DNA of 64,000 nucleotides from Antrihabitans cavernicola (GTDB taxonomy: Bacteria; Actinomycetota; Actinomycetes; Mycobacteriales; Mycobacteriaceae): the NCBI RefSeq assembly GCF_008297975.1, contig NZ_VLNY01000006.1, forward strand, positions 248,001 to 312,000, written 5' to 3'. The notes below the pieces were generated by a model that ran no database searches, was not told the DNA's origin, and saw nothing but the letters and a program-made list of their open reading frames with translations. A program made the position numbers and the translations under genes. This document shows, in pieces, positions 17,849 through 25,711 of this stretch; within the stretch, counting starts at the first letter, position 1, and each line of letters begins with the position of its first letter.

Positions 17849-18533
17849 GTCCAAGGACAAGAGCATCGATAACGTGAAGAAGCCGCTGTACGCCACCGTC
17901 GGTGCTACCGATGTTGCCGTTCAGGCCGTTGCCGATGTTGTCGCCAAGGTGCGCGAGCGCGCCGAGAACACCAGCACCGATGTCTCCGGTCGTGTCGAGG
18001 AAGCCCGTGAGCGCTTCGCGACCCTGCCGGCCGATGTGCAGGATCAGATCGACTCGCTGCGTGACCGCCTCGCGGGCCTGCCGTCCGAGCTGCCGGAAGA
18101 GCTTGCCGAGCTGCGTGAGCGCTTCACCGTCGAGGAGCTGCGCAAGGTTGCCGACAGCTACCTCAAGGTTGCGGTCGACCTCTACGCCGATCTCGCCGAG
18201 CGTGGCGAAGGTGCCGTCGAGCGTCTGCGCACCAAGCCGGCCGTCGACGCACGCATCGAGCGGGCCGAAGGTTTCTACAGCGACGCCGTTTCGCTGACCG
18301 AAGAGGCGCTGGGCAAGGTCTCCGAGCGCACTCGCGCCGTCGGTGAGCAGGCCGTGAAGCTCGCGGGCCGCGCTACCGGTCGGGCCGAGGATGCCGTTGA
18401 TTCGGCCGCCGATGCCATCGACGATGCCAAGGACGCCGTTGCCAAGAAGGCTCCGGCCAAGAAGGCACCGGCGAAGAAGGCTGCTCCCGCCAAGAAGGCT
18501 CCGGCCAAGAAGGCTCCGGCCAAGAAGGCCTGA
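17841..18533 (+). CDS. hbhA: Heparin-binding hemagglutinin-like protein
   Basis: 230-residue protein with the HbhA layout: an N-terminal region, a long coiled coil rich in Glu/Arg/Ala (about residues 30-160), and a Lys/Ala/Pro-rich C-terminal tail made of repeated KKAPAKKA units (last 35 residues). In mycobacteria the tail binds heparan sulfate and the protein is also linked to intracellular lipid inclusions. In a Rhodococcus-like organism the lipid-body or cell-surface role is more likely than virulence. Translationally coupled to the XRE gene. Confidence 0.85.
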   Translation: MSESKDKSIDNVKKPLYATVGATDVAVQAVADVVAKVRERAENTSTDVSGRVEEARERFATLPADVQDQIDSLRDRLAGLPSELPEELAELRERFTVEELRKVADSYLKVAVDLYADLAERGEGAVERLRTKPAVDARIERAEGFYSDAVSLTEEALGKVSERTRAVGEQAVKLAGRATGRAEDAVDSAADAIDDAKDAVAKKAPAKKAPAKKAAPAKKAPAKKAPAKKA

Positions 18534-18567
18534 CGAACATCCCCCAGGATGCTCCACAAGTAGTAAA

Positions 18568-18606
18568 GAGCAGCCCCAGCGCACATTACGTGCGCTGGGG
18601 CTGCTC
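18568..18606 (+). terminator. Strong hairpin terminator after hbhA
   Basis: Perfect 17-bp stem: left arm 18568-18584 (GAGCAGCCCCAGCGCAC), loop ATTAC, right arm 18590-18606, then CCTTCT. It closes the XRE-hbhA unit. The next gene starts only 19 bp later from its own promoter. Confidence 0.85.
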
Positions 18607-18611
18607 CCTTC

Positions 18612-18627
18612 TATACTCGTAGTCGTG
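18612..18627 (+). promoter_or_regulatory. -10 box of a leaderless start
   Basis: TATACT at 18612-18617 ends 7 nt before the GTG at 18625 and no ribosome site exists, because the terminator stem is immediately upstream. The transcript most likely begins at the GTG itself. Confidence 0.6.
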
Positions 18628-18921
18628 TACTCCGTCACCGGCTCCGCGACCAGCTTGATCCTGCTCGCCTTGCAGCTCGTCGCCATTGCGGCAGCGGTAT
18701 TCGCGCTGTTCCACGCCTTACGTCAGCGCAAGGATGCGTTCACCGCCGTGGACAAGCTCAGCAAGCCGATCTGGCTCGGCATCCTCGCAGTGGCGCTGGT
18801 GTGCCTGCTGTTCTCCGGTGCCGTCGGGTTCCTCGGCATCATCGCCGTCGTCGCCATCGGCGTCTATCTGGTGGACGTGCGCCCGCGCGTCGACGAGATT
18901 CAGCGCGGCCCTCGCTGGTAA
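18625..18921 (+). CDS. DUF2516 small membrane protein (Rv0476-like)
   Basis: 98-residue protein with three hydrophobic segments (SLILLALQLVAIAAAVFALF, WLGILAVALVCLLF, FLGIIAVVAIGVYL) and a positively charged loop between the first two. It follows hbhA as Rv0476 does in M. tuberculosis. The GTG at 18625 is chosen because it sits just after a TATACT box. Function unknown. Confidence 0.8.
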   Translation: MYSVTGSATSLILLALQLVAIAAAVFALFHALRQRKDAFTAVDKLSKPIWLGILAVALVCLLFSGAVGFLGIIAVVAIGVYLVDVRPRVDEIQRGPRW

Positions 18922-18942
18922 TTTCGGCCCCCACTTCTCCGC

Positions 18943-18999
18943 TGATCACGACCGAAGGGTCGTGATTTTTGCGTTTCTGGCCACCGTTTGCTCGTGATC
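18943..18999. terminator. Family 1 palindrome copy B with an intrinsic terminator
   Basis: The outer arms TGATCACGA (18943-18951) and TCGTGATCA (near 18991-18999) match the family 1 palindromes. In this copy the left part also forms a compact hairpin, ATCACGACC (18945-18953), loop GAAG, GGTCGTGAT (18958-18966), followed directly by TTTTT. That is a textbook rho-independent terminator for the DUF2516 gene. Confidence 0.75.
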
Positions 19000-19046
19000 A
19001 CGGAGTGTGAGCGAGGATGTGTGTACCCGATAGTTATAGTTAAACC

Positions 19047-19070
19047 TTGACAATGGTCATTGTGACAATG
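19047..19070 (+). promoter_or_regulatory. Operator-like repeat before the AurF-like gene
   Basis: The stretch has TTGACAATG, CATTGTG and GACAATG: an inverted pair ACAATG-GT-CATTGT (19050-19063) followed by a direct copy of GACAATG (19064-19070). It overlaps a TTGACA -35-like box at 19047. The layout resembles a TetR- or MerR-type operator; the MerR-like gene two genes down is a candidate regulator. Confidence 0.5.
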
Positions 19071-19148
19071 CAGTGTGTAGATAAGTCCGAAAGGGCTCCT
19101 CGCATCACCGCCTTCACTGCACCGATGACGCTGCAAAGGAGCAAGCAC

Positions 19149-20081
19149 ATGACGATCGTCGAAACACCCACCTCCCGCGAATGGGACATGCGCCTCGTCA
19201 AGGCGGGCAAGCGTGCCGACACCGGCGCACGGTTGCTCCAGTCGTCGGCCCGCAAGTCCTACGACCCGCTCGTCGAGGTCGACTGGGAAGCCCCCATCCC
19301 CGACGACCTGTACGGCATGACGCCCGAGTGGTGCAGCCTCTACGGCACCGATCTCTGGGAGTCGATGACGCAGGAGCAGCGGATCACGCTCACCACGCAC
19401 GAGGCCGCCAGCATCGCAGGCACCGGACTCTGGTTCGAGATGATCCTGATGCAGATGATCCTGCGCGACGTCTACGACCAAGACCCGTCCAGCCCGCACG
19501 TGCAGTTCGCGCTCACCGAGATCGCCGACGAGTGCAGGCATTCGACGATGTTCGCCAAGTCGGCCGAGCGCTTCGGCGTCCCGTCGTACCGCCCGAAGTG
19601 GTGGGTGCATCAGGCGGCGCGCGTGTTCAAGACCGTTGCAAGCGGATCGCTCGCCTACGGCGGCACCCTGTTCGCCGAGGAAGTGCTGGACATGATGCAG
19701 CGCGACTTCATGCGCGACGACCGCGTGCAGCCGATCACCCGCACCGTCAGCAAGATCCACGTTCTCGAGGAGGCGCGTCACATCCGGTTCGCCCGCGAGG
19801 AGACCGTGCGCAGGCTGGAGGACAGCAACTGGGTCGGCCGCGCAGGCGTGCAGCTGGTGCTCGGCATCACCGCGTACTTCATTCTGACCAGCCTGGTGAA
19901 CGACAAGGTCTACGCCGCAGCCGGTTTGGATGTGAAGGAAGCCAAGAAGGCCGCCAAGAACAATGAGCACTACCACCGCAAGCTGCGCGAAGGCTGCAGC
20001 AAGACGGTGGAATTTCTCGACGTTGTCGGCCTGATCGGTGGGCCGTCGAAGTTCCTCCTTCGCCGCGCACACATCATCTGA
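19149..20081 (+). CDS. AurF-like diiron oxygenase
   Basis: 310-residue protein of the AurF (p-aminobenzoate N-oxygenase) family, a ferritin-like diiron fold. Metal ligand motifs are visible: E in THEAAS, EIADECRH, FAEEVLD and EEARHIRFARE. AurF enzymes oxidise amino to nitro groups with O2, but most actinobacterial members have unknown substrates. AAGGAG 7 nt before the ATG at 19149 fixes the start; the frame is open upstream. It is 2 bp from the next gene, a MerR-like regulator, so the two form an operon. Confidence 0.8.
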   Translation: MTIVETPTSREWDMRLVKAGKRADTGARLLQSSARKSYDPLVEVDWEAPIPDDLYGMTPEWCSLYGTDLWESMTQEQRITLTTHEAASIAGTGLWFEMILMQMILRDVYDQDPSSPHVQFALTEIADECRHSTMFAKSAERFGVPSYRPKWWVHQAARVFKTVASGSLAYGGTLFAEEVLDMMQRDFMRDDRVQPITRTVSKIHVLEEARHIRFAREETVRRLEDSNWVGRAGVQLVLGITAYFILTSLVNDKVYAAAGLDVKEAKKAAKNNEHYHRKLREGCSKTVEFLDVVGLIGGPSKFLLRRAHII

Positions 20082-20083
20082 TC

Positions 20084-20935
20084 ATGGCCAACTTTCTGGC
20101 GTCGGAATCTGCACGCATGCTGCGTGGGCTTGCGGGGGTCATCTCCCCCGCTCCTGCCAGCGAGGTGCAGTCCGCCGAGTACCGGATCGACGACCTGGCA
20201 TCCGCTGCAGGCGTCAGCGTCCGCAACGTGCGCGTCTATCAGGATCGCGGGCTGCTGCCGCCGCCGCGGCGTCAAGGTCGCACCGGGTGGTACAGCGAAT
20301 CGCATCTCTCGCGATTGAATCTGATCGGCCGCATGCTGGACCGCGGTTACACGTTTGCCACCATCAGCGAGCTGTTGACCGCCGCGCAGTACGGCATGCG
20401 CGTCGAAGATGTTCTCGACGTCGAGAAGCTGGACGTGTCCGGTCCCGGCTACGGCGACACGGCAGCGGTGAACGAGGACGAGCTCCGTGACATCTTCGGA
20501 ACCGAACAGTTCGACGAGAACCTGCAATCGGCGCTCGACGGCGGACTGGTCAAACGCGAAGGTGCGCTCTACCGGGTTGCCAACGCTCGATTGCTGGAAG
20601 CGGCGACGCTGCTCTACGGGGCAGGTGTCCCGATGGCGGAGATCCTCGCGCAGGCGGCGGGCGTGCGGTCGGATCTGCGTGACGTGGCCGGGCGATTCGT
20701 GAAGCTCGTCACAGATCGTTACCTGCCGGGCCGTAATGCCGAACCGCTGCACCTCGATGAACAGACGGTGGGCGAAGCGGCCCAGCTGGTGAACAACGCC
20801 AGGGCGATGGTGCACGACGTCGTGCAGTCGCTCCTGGTGGATGCAATGGAAGAAGCGATCGGAACGGCTCTCGAACAGGCCGCGCAGCGGCTTGCGACCT
20901 CGGCAGACGTCGAGGGACCGGCCAAAGCGGGTTGA
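20084..20935 (+). CDS. MerR-family transcriptional regulator
   Basis: 283-residue regulator. After about 32 residues it has a MerR helix-turn-helix and wing (YRIDDLASAAGVSVRNVRVY to RQGRTGWY), then a long C-terminal helical domain without the cysteines of metal sensors, so a small-molecule ligand is likely. It follows the AurF-like gene after 2 bp and probably controls this unit. The ligand is unknown. Confidence 0.8.
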   Translation: MANFLASESARMLRGLAGVISPAPASEVQSAEYRIDDLASAAGVSVRNVRVYQDRGLLPPPRRQGRTGWYSESHLSRLNLIGRMLDRGYTFATISELLTAAQYGMRVEDVLDVEKLDVSGPGYGDTAAVNEDELRDIFGTEQFDENLQSALDGGLVKREGALYRVANARLLEAATLLYGAGVPMAEILAQAAGVRSDLRDVAGRFVKLVTDRYLPGRNAEPLHLDEQTVGEAAQLVNNARAMVHDVVQSLLVDAMEEAIGTALEQAAQRLATSADVEGPAKAG

Positions 20936-21005
20936 ATTTGCTGCTAGCTCTAGCAAGCAGCGCTGTTAGCGCGATAGTGTGGCCTGAGACACAAAGGAGT
21001 GTTAC
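20936..21005 (+). promoter_or_regulatory. Promoter region with palindrome before the hydrolase gene
   Basis: TGCTAGCTCTAGCA at 20942-20955 is a 14-bp inverted repeat, flanked by a further CTGCT/AGCAG pair. AAAGGAG at 20994-21000 is the ribosome site for the GTG at 21006. The palindrome is probably a regulator site; its TTGCT/TGCTAG core resembles the repeats before the XRE gene at 17348. Confidence 0.4.
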
Positions 21006-21992
21006 GTGAAGTCACAGAAGAACGTTCTGCTGGCCCCGGTAGGGCAGCGGGATGACGCACTTCTCCGGCCGATCAGCGTCGAGCCCGAGGTCATCCCCGT
21101 CGTTACCGAAGATGGCGCTTCACTCCGAGTACATGCCTACGGCCCCAAGGGTGCCGATCCGATCGTGCTGGCCCATGGCTGGACCTGCAACATCGAGTAC
21201 TGGACACCGCAGATCAACGCTCTTGCGGACCGCTACCGCGTCATCGCCTACGACCAGCGCGGGCACGGCGAGAGCACCTTCGGCTCCCGTAAGGCCAGTG
21301 CGGACGTCCTGGCCGACGACCTTGCAGCAGTGCTGTCCGCGACCGTTCGACGCGGTAAGCGCGCGCTGCTGGTCGGTCACAGCATGGGTGGCATGAGCAT
21401 CATGGCGTGGGCAGGTAAGAACCCCGACCAGGTCGATCGTCTCGCGGCCGGCGTCGTGCTGATGAACACCGCCAGCGACAGCCTTCTTGCGCAGACCACG
21501 GTCATCCCGATGCCGGGTCGCATGCGCTACGTTCGCTCCGCCGTCGGTCGCGCCGTTCTCGGTGCGCCGATTCCGCTCCCGCACGGTCGAGTGATCACGC
21601 GAGGCTTCAAGTACGGCGTGTTGTCACCGGGTGCCACCCGCGCCGAGGTGGAATTCTGCCAGCAGATCGTCGTGTCCTGTAGCGGCCGCGCGCGCAGTCG
21701 GTGGGGCATGGCGCTTGCCGACCTCGACATCACCGCCGCGCTGGAAAACCTGAACGTTCCGACGACCGTGATCGCGGGTGAGTTGGATCGTCTTACGCCG
21801 CAATCGCATTCGCGTCGACTTGCCGAAGCGCTCGACAGTCACGATCTGCTCGACAAGTTCGTGGTGCTTCCCGGTGTCGGCCACATGGGCAATGTCGAAG
21901 CGAGCCTGCAGGTCAACGACGAGATCGTGCGGATGCGTTCGCTGGCCAAGCGTCGCCGCCCGCGCCGTCGACTTTCGGTTGTAGCTGGCTAG
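21006..21992 (+). CDS. Alpha/beta hydrolase
   Basis: 328-residue alpha/beta hydrolase fold protein. It shows the oxyanion HGWTCN, DQRGHGES, the nucleophile elbow GHSMGG, the acid in GELDRLTP and the catalytic His in GVGHMGN. A basic Arg-rich tail (KRRRPRRRL) closes the protein. The GTG at 21006 follows AAAGGAG. It has its own promoter but lies next to the AurF/MerR operon. Its 3' end overlaps the convergent nitrilase gene by 4 bp. Confidence 0.85.
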   Translation: MKSQKNVLLAPVGQRDDALLRPISVEPEVIPVVTEDGASLRVHAYGPKGADPIVLAHGWTCNIEYWTPQINALADRYRVIAYDQRGHGESTFGSRKASADVLADDLAAVLSATVRRGKRALLVGHSMGGMSIMAWAGKNPDQVDRLAAGVVLMNTASDSLLAQTTVIPMPGRMRYVRSAVGRAVLGAPIPLPHGRVITRGFKYGVLSPGATRAEVEFCQQIVVSCSGRARSRWGMALADLDITAALENLNVPTTVIAGELDRLTPQSHSRRLAEALDSHDLLDKFVVLPGVGHMGNVEASLQVNDEIVRMRSLAKRRRPRRRLSVVAG

Positions 21993-22786
21993 AACCGCCG
22001 GTTCGCGAGGACCGGCAACGTTTCGCGAACCTTCGCGACTGTATCCGTGTCGATGTCGACCGTGAGCAGTCCCGGGGCCGAATCGAGGTGCCCCAGAACA
22101 GTTCCCGTCGGTGATACGACGATGCTGTTGCCGACCCCGAGCGGTGCCGTGCCGTGGACTTCCTCTCCGGATGCGACCGGATCGGCCTGATCGCAGGCAG
22201 CGATGAAGGTGGTCGAGTCGAGCGCGCGAGCCCGGGCGAGCAGGGTCCATTGATCGACCTTGCCGGGCCCGGCTCCCCATGACGCTGCGACGACGGTGAG
22301 CGCCGCGCCACGGTCGGCGAGTGTCTGGAACAGTCCGGGGAAGCGGAGGTCGTAGCAGGTGGCCAGGCCGATACCGACGCCATCGACGGTCACGACCAGC
22401 GGCTCGGTGCCCGGTGCCACGGTGTCCGATTCGGCGAACCCGAACGCATCGAACAGGTGGATCTTGTCGTAGTGGCTGTCGACGCCGCCGCCGGTGACGA
22501 GGAGCGTGTTGCGCACCCTGCCGTTGTCGGACGGTGTGAACATGCCTGCGACAACGGTGATTCCGGCTCGGGCCGCGCAGTCGCGAACGGCGTCGGCCCA
22601 CGGGCCGTCGAGGGGTTGTGCAACGTCGCCGAGTGGTGTTCCGAAACGATGCATGGTGGCCTCGGGGAACACGACGAGGCGCGACCCCGCGTCCGCGGCA
22701 GCTGCAACCTGCTTCTCAACGGTGGCGAGGTTGGCGTTCGGGTCCGACGAACTGGTGATCTGGGCGAGACTGACACGTAGCGTCAC
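21989..22786 (-). CDS. Carbon-nitrogen hydrolase (nitrilase superfamily, Rv0480c-like)
   Basis: 265-residue amidohydrolase. The Glu-Lys-Cys triad of the family is present: E in VVFPEATM (near residue 42), K in DKIHLFDAFG and C in LATCYDLRFP. Such proteins hydrolyse amides, and close relatives act on deaminated glutathione or related small amides. M. tuberculosis has Rv0480c in this region. GTG at 22786 with AGGAG upstream. It is divergent from the GntR gene and shares a short promoter region with it. Confidence 0.85.
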   Translation of the reverse strand: MTLRVSLAQITSSSDPNANLATVEKQVAAAADAGSRLVVFPEATMHRFGTPLGDVAQPLDGPWADAVRDCAARAGITVVAGMFTPSDNGRVRNTLLVTGGGVDSHYDKIHLFDAFGFAESDTVAPGTEPLVVTVDGVGIGLATCYDLRFPGLFQTLADRGAALTVVAASWGAGPGKVDQWTLLARARALDSTTFIAACDQADPVASGEEVHGTAPLGVGNSIVVSPTGTVLGHLDSAPGLLTVDIDTDTVAKVRETLPVLANRRF

Positions 22787-22811
22787 TGTGTTGCTCCTGG
22801 CTGCTTCGGGT

Positions 22812-22828
22812 GTATACGTATTGTATGC
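22812..22828. promoter_or_regulatory. GntR-type operator, copy 1
   Basis: Sequence GTATAC-N5-GTATGC, spanning the start of the GntR gene. The same 17-bp pattern with identical spacing occurs at 24930-24946, before the transporter and DUF2848 genes. TATACG inside it also serves as a -10 box 6 nt before the ATG at 22825, so binding would block the promoter directly. Confidence 0.7.
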
Positions 22829-23493
22829 AGGAATTGGTTGGGGTAGAGGGTTCGGGCTCCGAGCTGTCCGGTCGCGAAAAGGCCTATCTGTACGTCAGAG
22901 ATCAGGTGCTGACATCGCCTGCTGCTACCGGATCCTTTCTCAACGAACAGGAACTTGCGACGCGGATCGGCGTATCCAGGACTCCGGTTCGAGAGGCTCT
23001 CCTGATGCTTCAGGCGGAGGGCCTCGTCGAGATGGTGCCCAAGCGTGGGGCGCACGTCCCGGCGATGTCGGGCAGGCAGATCGCGGAATTGATGGAGTTG
23101 CGCGGTGTGCTCGAACGACATGCGGCCAGTCGCGCCCTGGAGGTGGGGCAGGTGCCCATTGCCGCGATGCGTTCGGCGTTGGCGGCGCAGGAAGCGATCG
23201 CGACCGGTCGGCGCGCCGACGATGCCCGCACCTTCATCGACTGGGATGGCCGCTTCCATCAGATTCTCATCGATTCTGCCGGGAGCGACTTGCTGACTCG
23301 CACCTACGCCGGACTCCGGGCGCGCCAGCTCCGGGTCGGTCTGACAGCGCTCGGTGCGTCCGATCGGCAACACGGGGTGTGTGTGGAGCATCAGGCCATC
23401 ATCGATGCTCTCGACGTCGGGGACGAGGCGCTCGTGCACGAGAAGATCAACGCTCATCTCGAGTTCACGCTTCAGATTCTGTTGCGCGCCTAG
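22825..23493 (+). CDS. GntR family regulator (FCD domain)
   Basis: 222-residue regulator with a GntR winged helix (LNEQELATRIGVSRTPVREALLMLQAEGLVEM, about residues 38-70) and a FadR/FCD-type C-terminal domain (ELRGVLE, WDGRFHQILI, EHQAIIDAL with the usual Asp/His metal positions). ATG at 22825 is probably leaderless; GTG at 22810 is the alternative. The matching operators before it and before the MHS transporter/DUF2848 genes indicate that it controls this module. Confidence 0.85.
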   Translation: MQELVGVEGSGSELSGREKAYLYVRDQVLTSPAATGSFLNEQELATRIGVSRTPVREALLMLQAEGLVEMVPKRGAHVPAMSGRQIAELMELRGVLERHAASRALEVGQVPIAAMRSALAAQEAIATGRRADDARTFIDWDGRFHQILIDSAGSDLLTRTYAGLRARQLRVGLTALGASDRQHGVCVEHQAIIDALDVGDEALVHEKINAHLEFTLQILLRA

Positions 23494-24835
23494 CCTTTTC
23501 GGTCGCCAATAGCGTGTAGTGCTCGTCCTCGGTGGGGTCTGGGTTGCGTCCGAGGGCGAGGCCGACGAGGGTCACCGCTCCGACGATCACGACGTAGCCG
23601 GCGATCGGTACCCAGCTGTCCGTCTTGCTCAGCAGCCATGTGAACATCAGCGGCGCCATCGCTCCACCGAACACACCGGCGATCGTGTAGGCGAGCGAGC
23701 TGCCGGTCGAGCGCAGTGCGACGGTGAACTGTTCGGTCACGAATGCCGCCTGCGGCCCGTACATGAACGAGTGGAAGGCCAATCCGACGACGACTCCGAG
23801 GATGAGCAGCGGGAACGAACTGCCACCGATGACGAGGAAGAAGATGGCGCTCCACGCGACACCGCCCACCGCGGCAACGGCGTAGACCAGGCGCCGGTTG
23901 ATCCGGTCCGAGATCGCGCCTGCCAGCGGAATCAGGCCGAGCTGGAATGCGGAGCCGATCAAGATCGCCGTGAGTACCTCGCCGCGCTCGAACCCGAGCT
24001 TCTGGGTTCCGTACGTGATCGAGAAGACCGTGAACAGGGCGTAGATGACATCCGGTGCGATGCGCGACAGGATGGCCGCGACCAGCGGTCGGGCCTGCGT
24101 GGTGAAGACGTCGCGGATCGGGGCCTCGGCACGGTCACCGGATTCCTGTAGCGCCTTGAAGACAGGCGTGTCTTCCAGCTTCAGCCGGATCCAGAGTCCG
24201 AAGCCGACCAGCACTGCTGACAGCAAGAAGGCGAGCCGCCATCCCCAGGACTCGAACTGCGCTTCCGTCAACGCGAGGGTGAGGCCGGCGAGTGCGCCAT
24301 TGGCCATCAGATTGCCTGCAGGAGGCCCGATTTGAGCTGCCGATGACCAGAAGCCGCGTTGGCTCGGGTTGCCGTATTCGCTGGAGAGCAGAACGGCACC
24401 ACCCCATTCGCCGCCGACTGCCACGCCCTGGGCGAATCGCAAGAACACGAGAATGGCGGGTGCCGCGACCCCGATCTGGTCGTAGCCGGGAAGCAATCCG
24501 ATCGCGAAGGTCGTCACGCCGATCATCAGCAGGGTGATGACGAGCAGCTGCTTGCGGCCGATCACGTCGCCGAGGCGTCCGAAGACGAACCCGCCGATCG
24601 GTCGCGCGACATAGCCGACCGCGTAGGTGGAGAACGCGAGCAACGTTCCCGTCAGGGGATCGCTGTCGGGGAAGAAGATCTGCGGGAAGATCAACGCGGC
24701 CGATGCCGAGTAGACAGCGAAGTCGTACCACTCCAGCGCGGTTCCGGTGAGGCTGGCAGCGAACGCTTTCGCCAGACCCTTCTTGTCGACAGGCGCAGGC
24801 CTGCCTGCGTCGACGGAGGTGGATTCTCCGATCAT
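23465..24835 (-). CDS. MFS transporter, metabolite:H+ symporter (MHS) family
   Basis: 456-residue transporter with 12 predicted membrane helices. The MHS signature region is clear (TGTALEWYDFAVYSASAAL, GRLGDVIGRK, FAQGVAVGGEWGGAVLLSSE). Members import organic acids, aromatic acids or betaines with protons. AAGGAG precedes the ATG. It converges with and overlaps the GntR gene by 29 bp and diverges from the DUF2848 gene across an operator that matches the one at the GntR gene, so it is probably GntR-controlled. Confidence 0.85.
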   Translation of the reverse strand: MIGESTSVDAGRPAPVDKKGLAKAFAASLTGTALEWYDFAVYSASAALIFPQIFFPDSDPLTGTLLAFSTYAVGYVARPIGGFVFGRLGDVIGRKQLLVITLLMIGVTTFAIGLLPGYDQIGVAAPAILVFLRFAQGVAVGGEWGGAVLLSSEYGNPSQRGFWSSAAQIGPPAGNLMANGALAGLTLALTEAQFESWGWRLAFLLSAVLVGFGLWIRLKLEDTPVFKALQESGDRAEAPIRDVFTTQARPLVAAILSRIAPDVIYALFTVFSITYGTQKLGFERGEVLTAILIGSAFQLGLIPLAGAISDRINRRLVYAVAAVGGVAWSAIFFLVIGGSSFPLLILGVVVGLAFHSFMYGPQAAFVTEQFTVALRSTGSSLAYTIAGVFGGAMAPLMFTWLLSKTDSWVPIAGYVVIVGAVTLVGLALGRNPDPTEDEHYTLLATEKARRATESEA

Positions 24836-24929
24836 GGCAACTCCTTGTGGGTTGAATTCTTGTCCTCGACGACGTGGTCCGTGCTGTGGTTCAGCTCACC
24901 TTTGCCGTTGTACTCGCTACATACTTGCG

Positions 24930-24946
24930 GTATACAAGAGGTATGC
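24930..24946. promoter_or_regulatory. GntR-type operator, copy 2
   Basis: GTATAC-N5-GTATGC, the same pattern as at 22812-22828, in the gap between the divergent MHS transporter and DUF2848 genes. TTGCGG and TATACA-like elements nearby fit an overlapping promoter. Confidence 0.7.
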
Positions 24947-25003
24947 GCAACCCCCTTGGCGCAGAAAATCAAGAAATCCATCCGAAGCCAGGAGCCGAGA
25001 CCC

Positions 25004-25693
25004 ATGTCGCAACTCACGTTCACCCTGCCCGACGGCACAGTCGAAAACGTCGAGGTCACAACCCTCCTCAACGCGGGCTACGCCGGTCGTAACCAGGAGG
25101 AGGTCGCCTCGCACATTGCCGAACTCGCAGAACTGGGCGTGCCTGCTCCGACGACCATCCCGGCGATGTACCCCATTTCGCCTTACCTCGCGCAGCAGAC
25201 CGACGAGGTCTTCGTCCAGCACGGCAGGACGTCCGGCGAAGCCGAGTGGGCCCTTGTCATCACCGAGGACGACGTGCTGCTGACCGCTGCCTGCGACCAC
25301 ACCGACCGCGACCTCGAAGTCCACAGCGTGGCATGGAGCAAGAACGCCGCGCCCGACGTTCTGGGCTCCCACGCATGGCGGTTGTCGGAGATTGCCGACC
25401 GCCTCGACGACATCACGATGTCGGCCTGGGTCGGGGAAGGCGACGGCGAACCGTCCACCCTCATCCAGACCGGTACGCTCGCCGACCTGCTGGCACCGAA
25501 ATACTGGCTCGACGTTCTGCGCGAGCGGGGACTGTATGCGCCGGGGACCGTGCTCGTGTCCGGAACGATCTCGATGCGCAACGATGTCGACCAGTTCGCC
25601 GACTCCTGGAAGGTCGCCCTGCGCGACCCGTCGACCGGCGACCAAATCAGCTGCAGCTACCGAACCGTCCGGATGCCAACGCCGATCGGCTGA
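25004..25693 (+). CDS. DUF2848 family protein
   Basis: 229-residue protein with the DUF2848 marks: LLNAGYAGRNQEEVASHI near the start, a proline-rich AMYPISPYL segment and CDHTDRDLE. Its fold is thought related to fumarylacetoacetate-hydrolase-like catabolic enzymes, but no reaction is established. AGGAG lies 8-12 nt before the ATG at 25004. It shares a divergent, operator-bearing promoter region with the MHS transporter, so it probably works on the imported compound. Confidence 0.65.
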   Translation: MSQLTFTLPDGTVENVEVTTLLNAGYAGRNQEEVASHIAELAELGVPAPTTIPAMYPISPYLAQQTDEVFVQHGRTSGEAEWALVITEDDVLLTAACDHTDRDLEVHSVAWSKNAAPDVLGSHAWRLSEIADRLDDITMSAWVGEGDGEPSTLIQTGTLADLLAPKYWLDVLRERGLYAPGTVLVSGTISMRNDVDQFADSWKVALRDPSTGDQISCSYRTVRMPTPIG

Positions 25694-25711
25694 CTCCTAG
25701 CTGAACACGGT

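Noticed and set aside
18430-18530. The lysine-tail repeats of hbhA as a DNA repeat or CRISPR-like array
   Set aside because: The repetition follows coding triplets of KKAPAKKA; there are no unique spacers of constant length.
18391-18624. N-terminal extension of the DUF2516 gene
   Set aside because: It would be translated across hbhA and its terminator hairpin; the GTG at 18625 after TATACT fits better.
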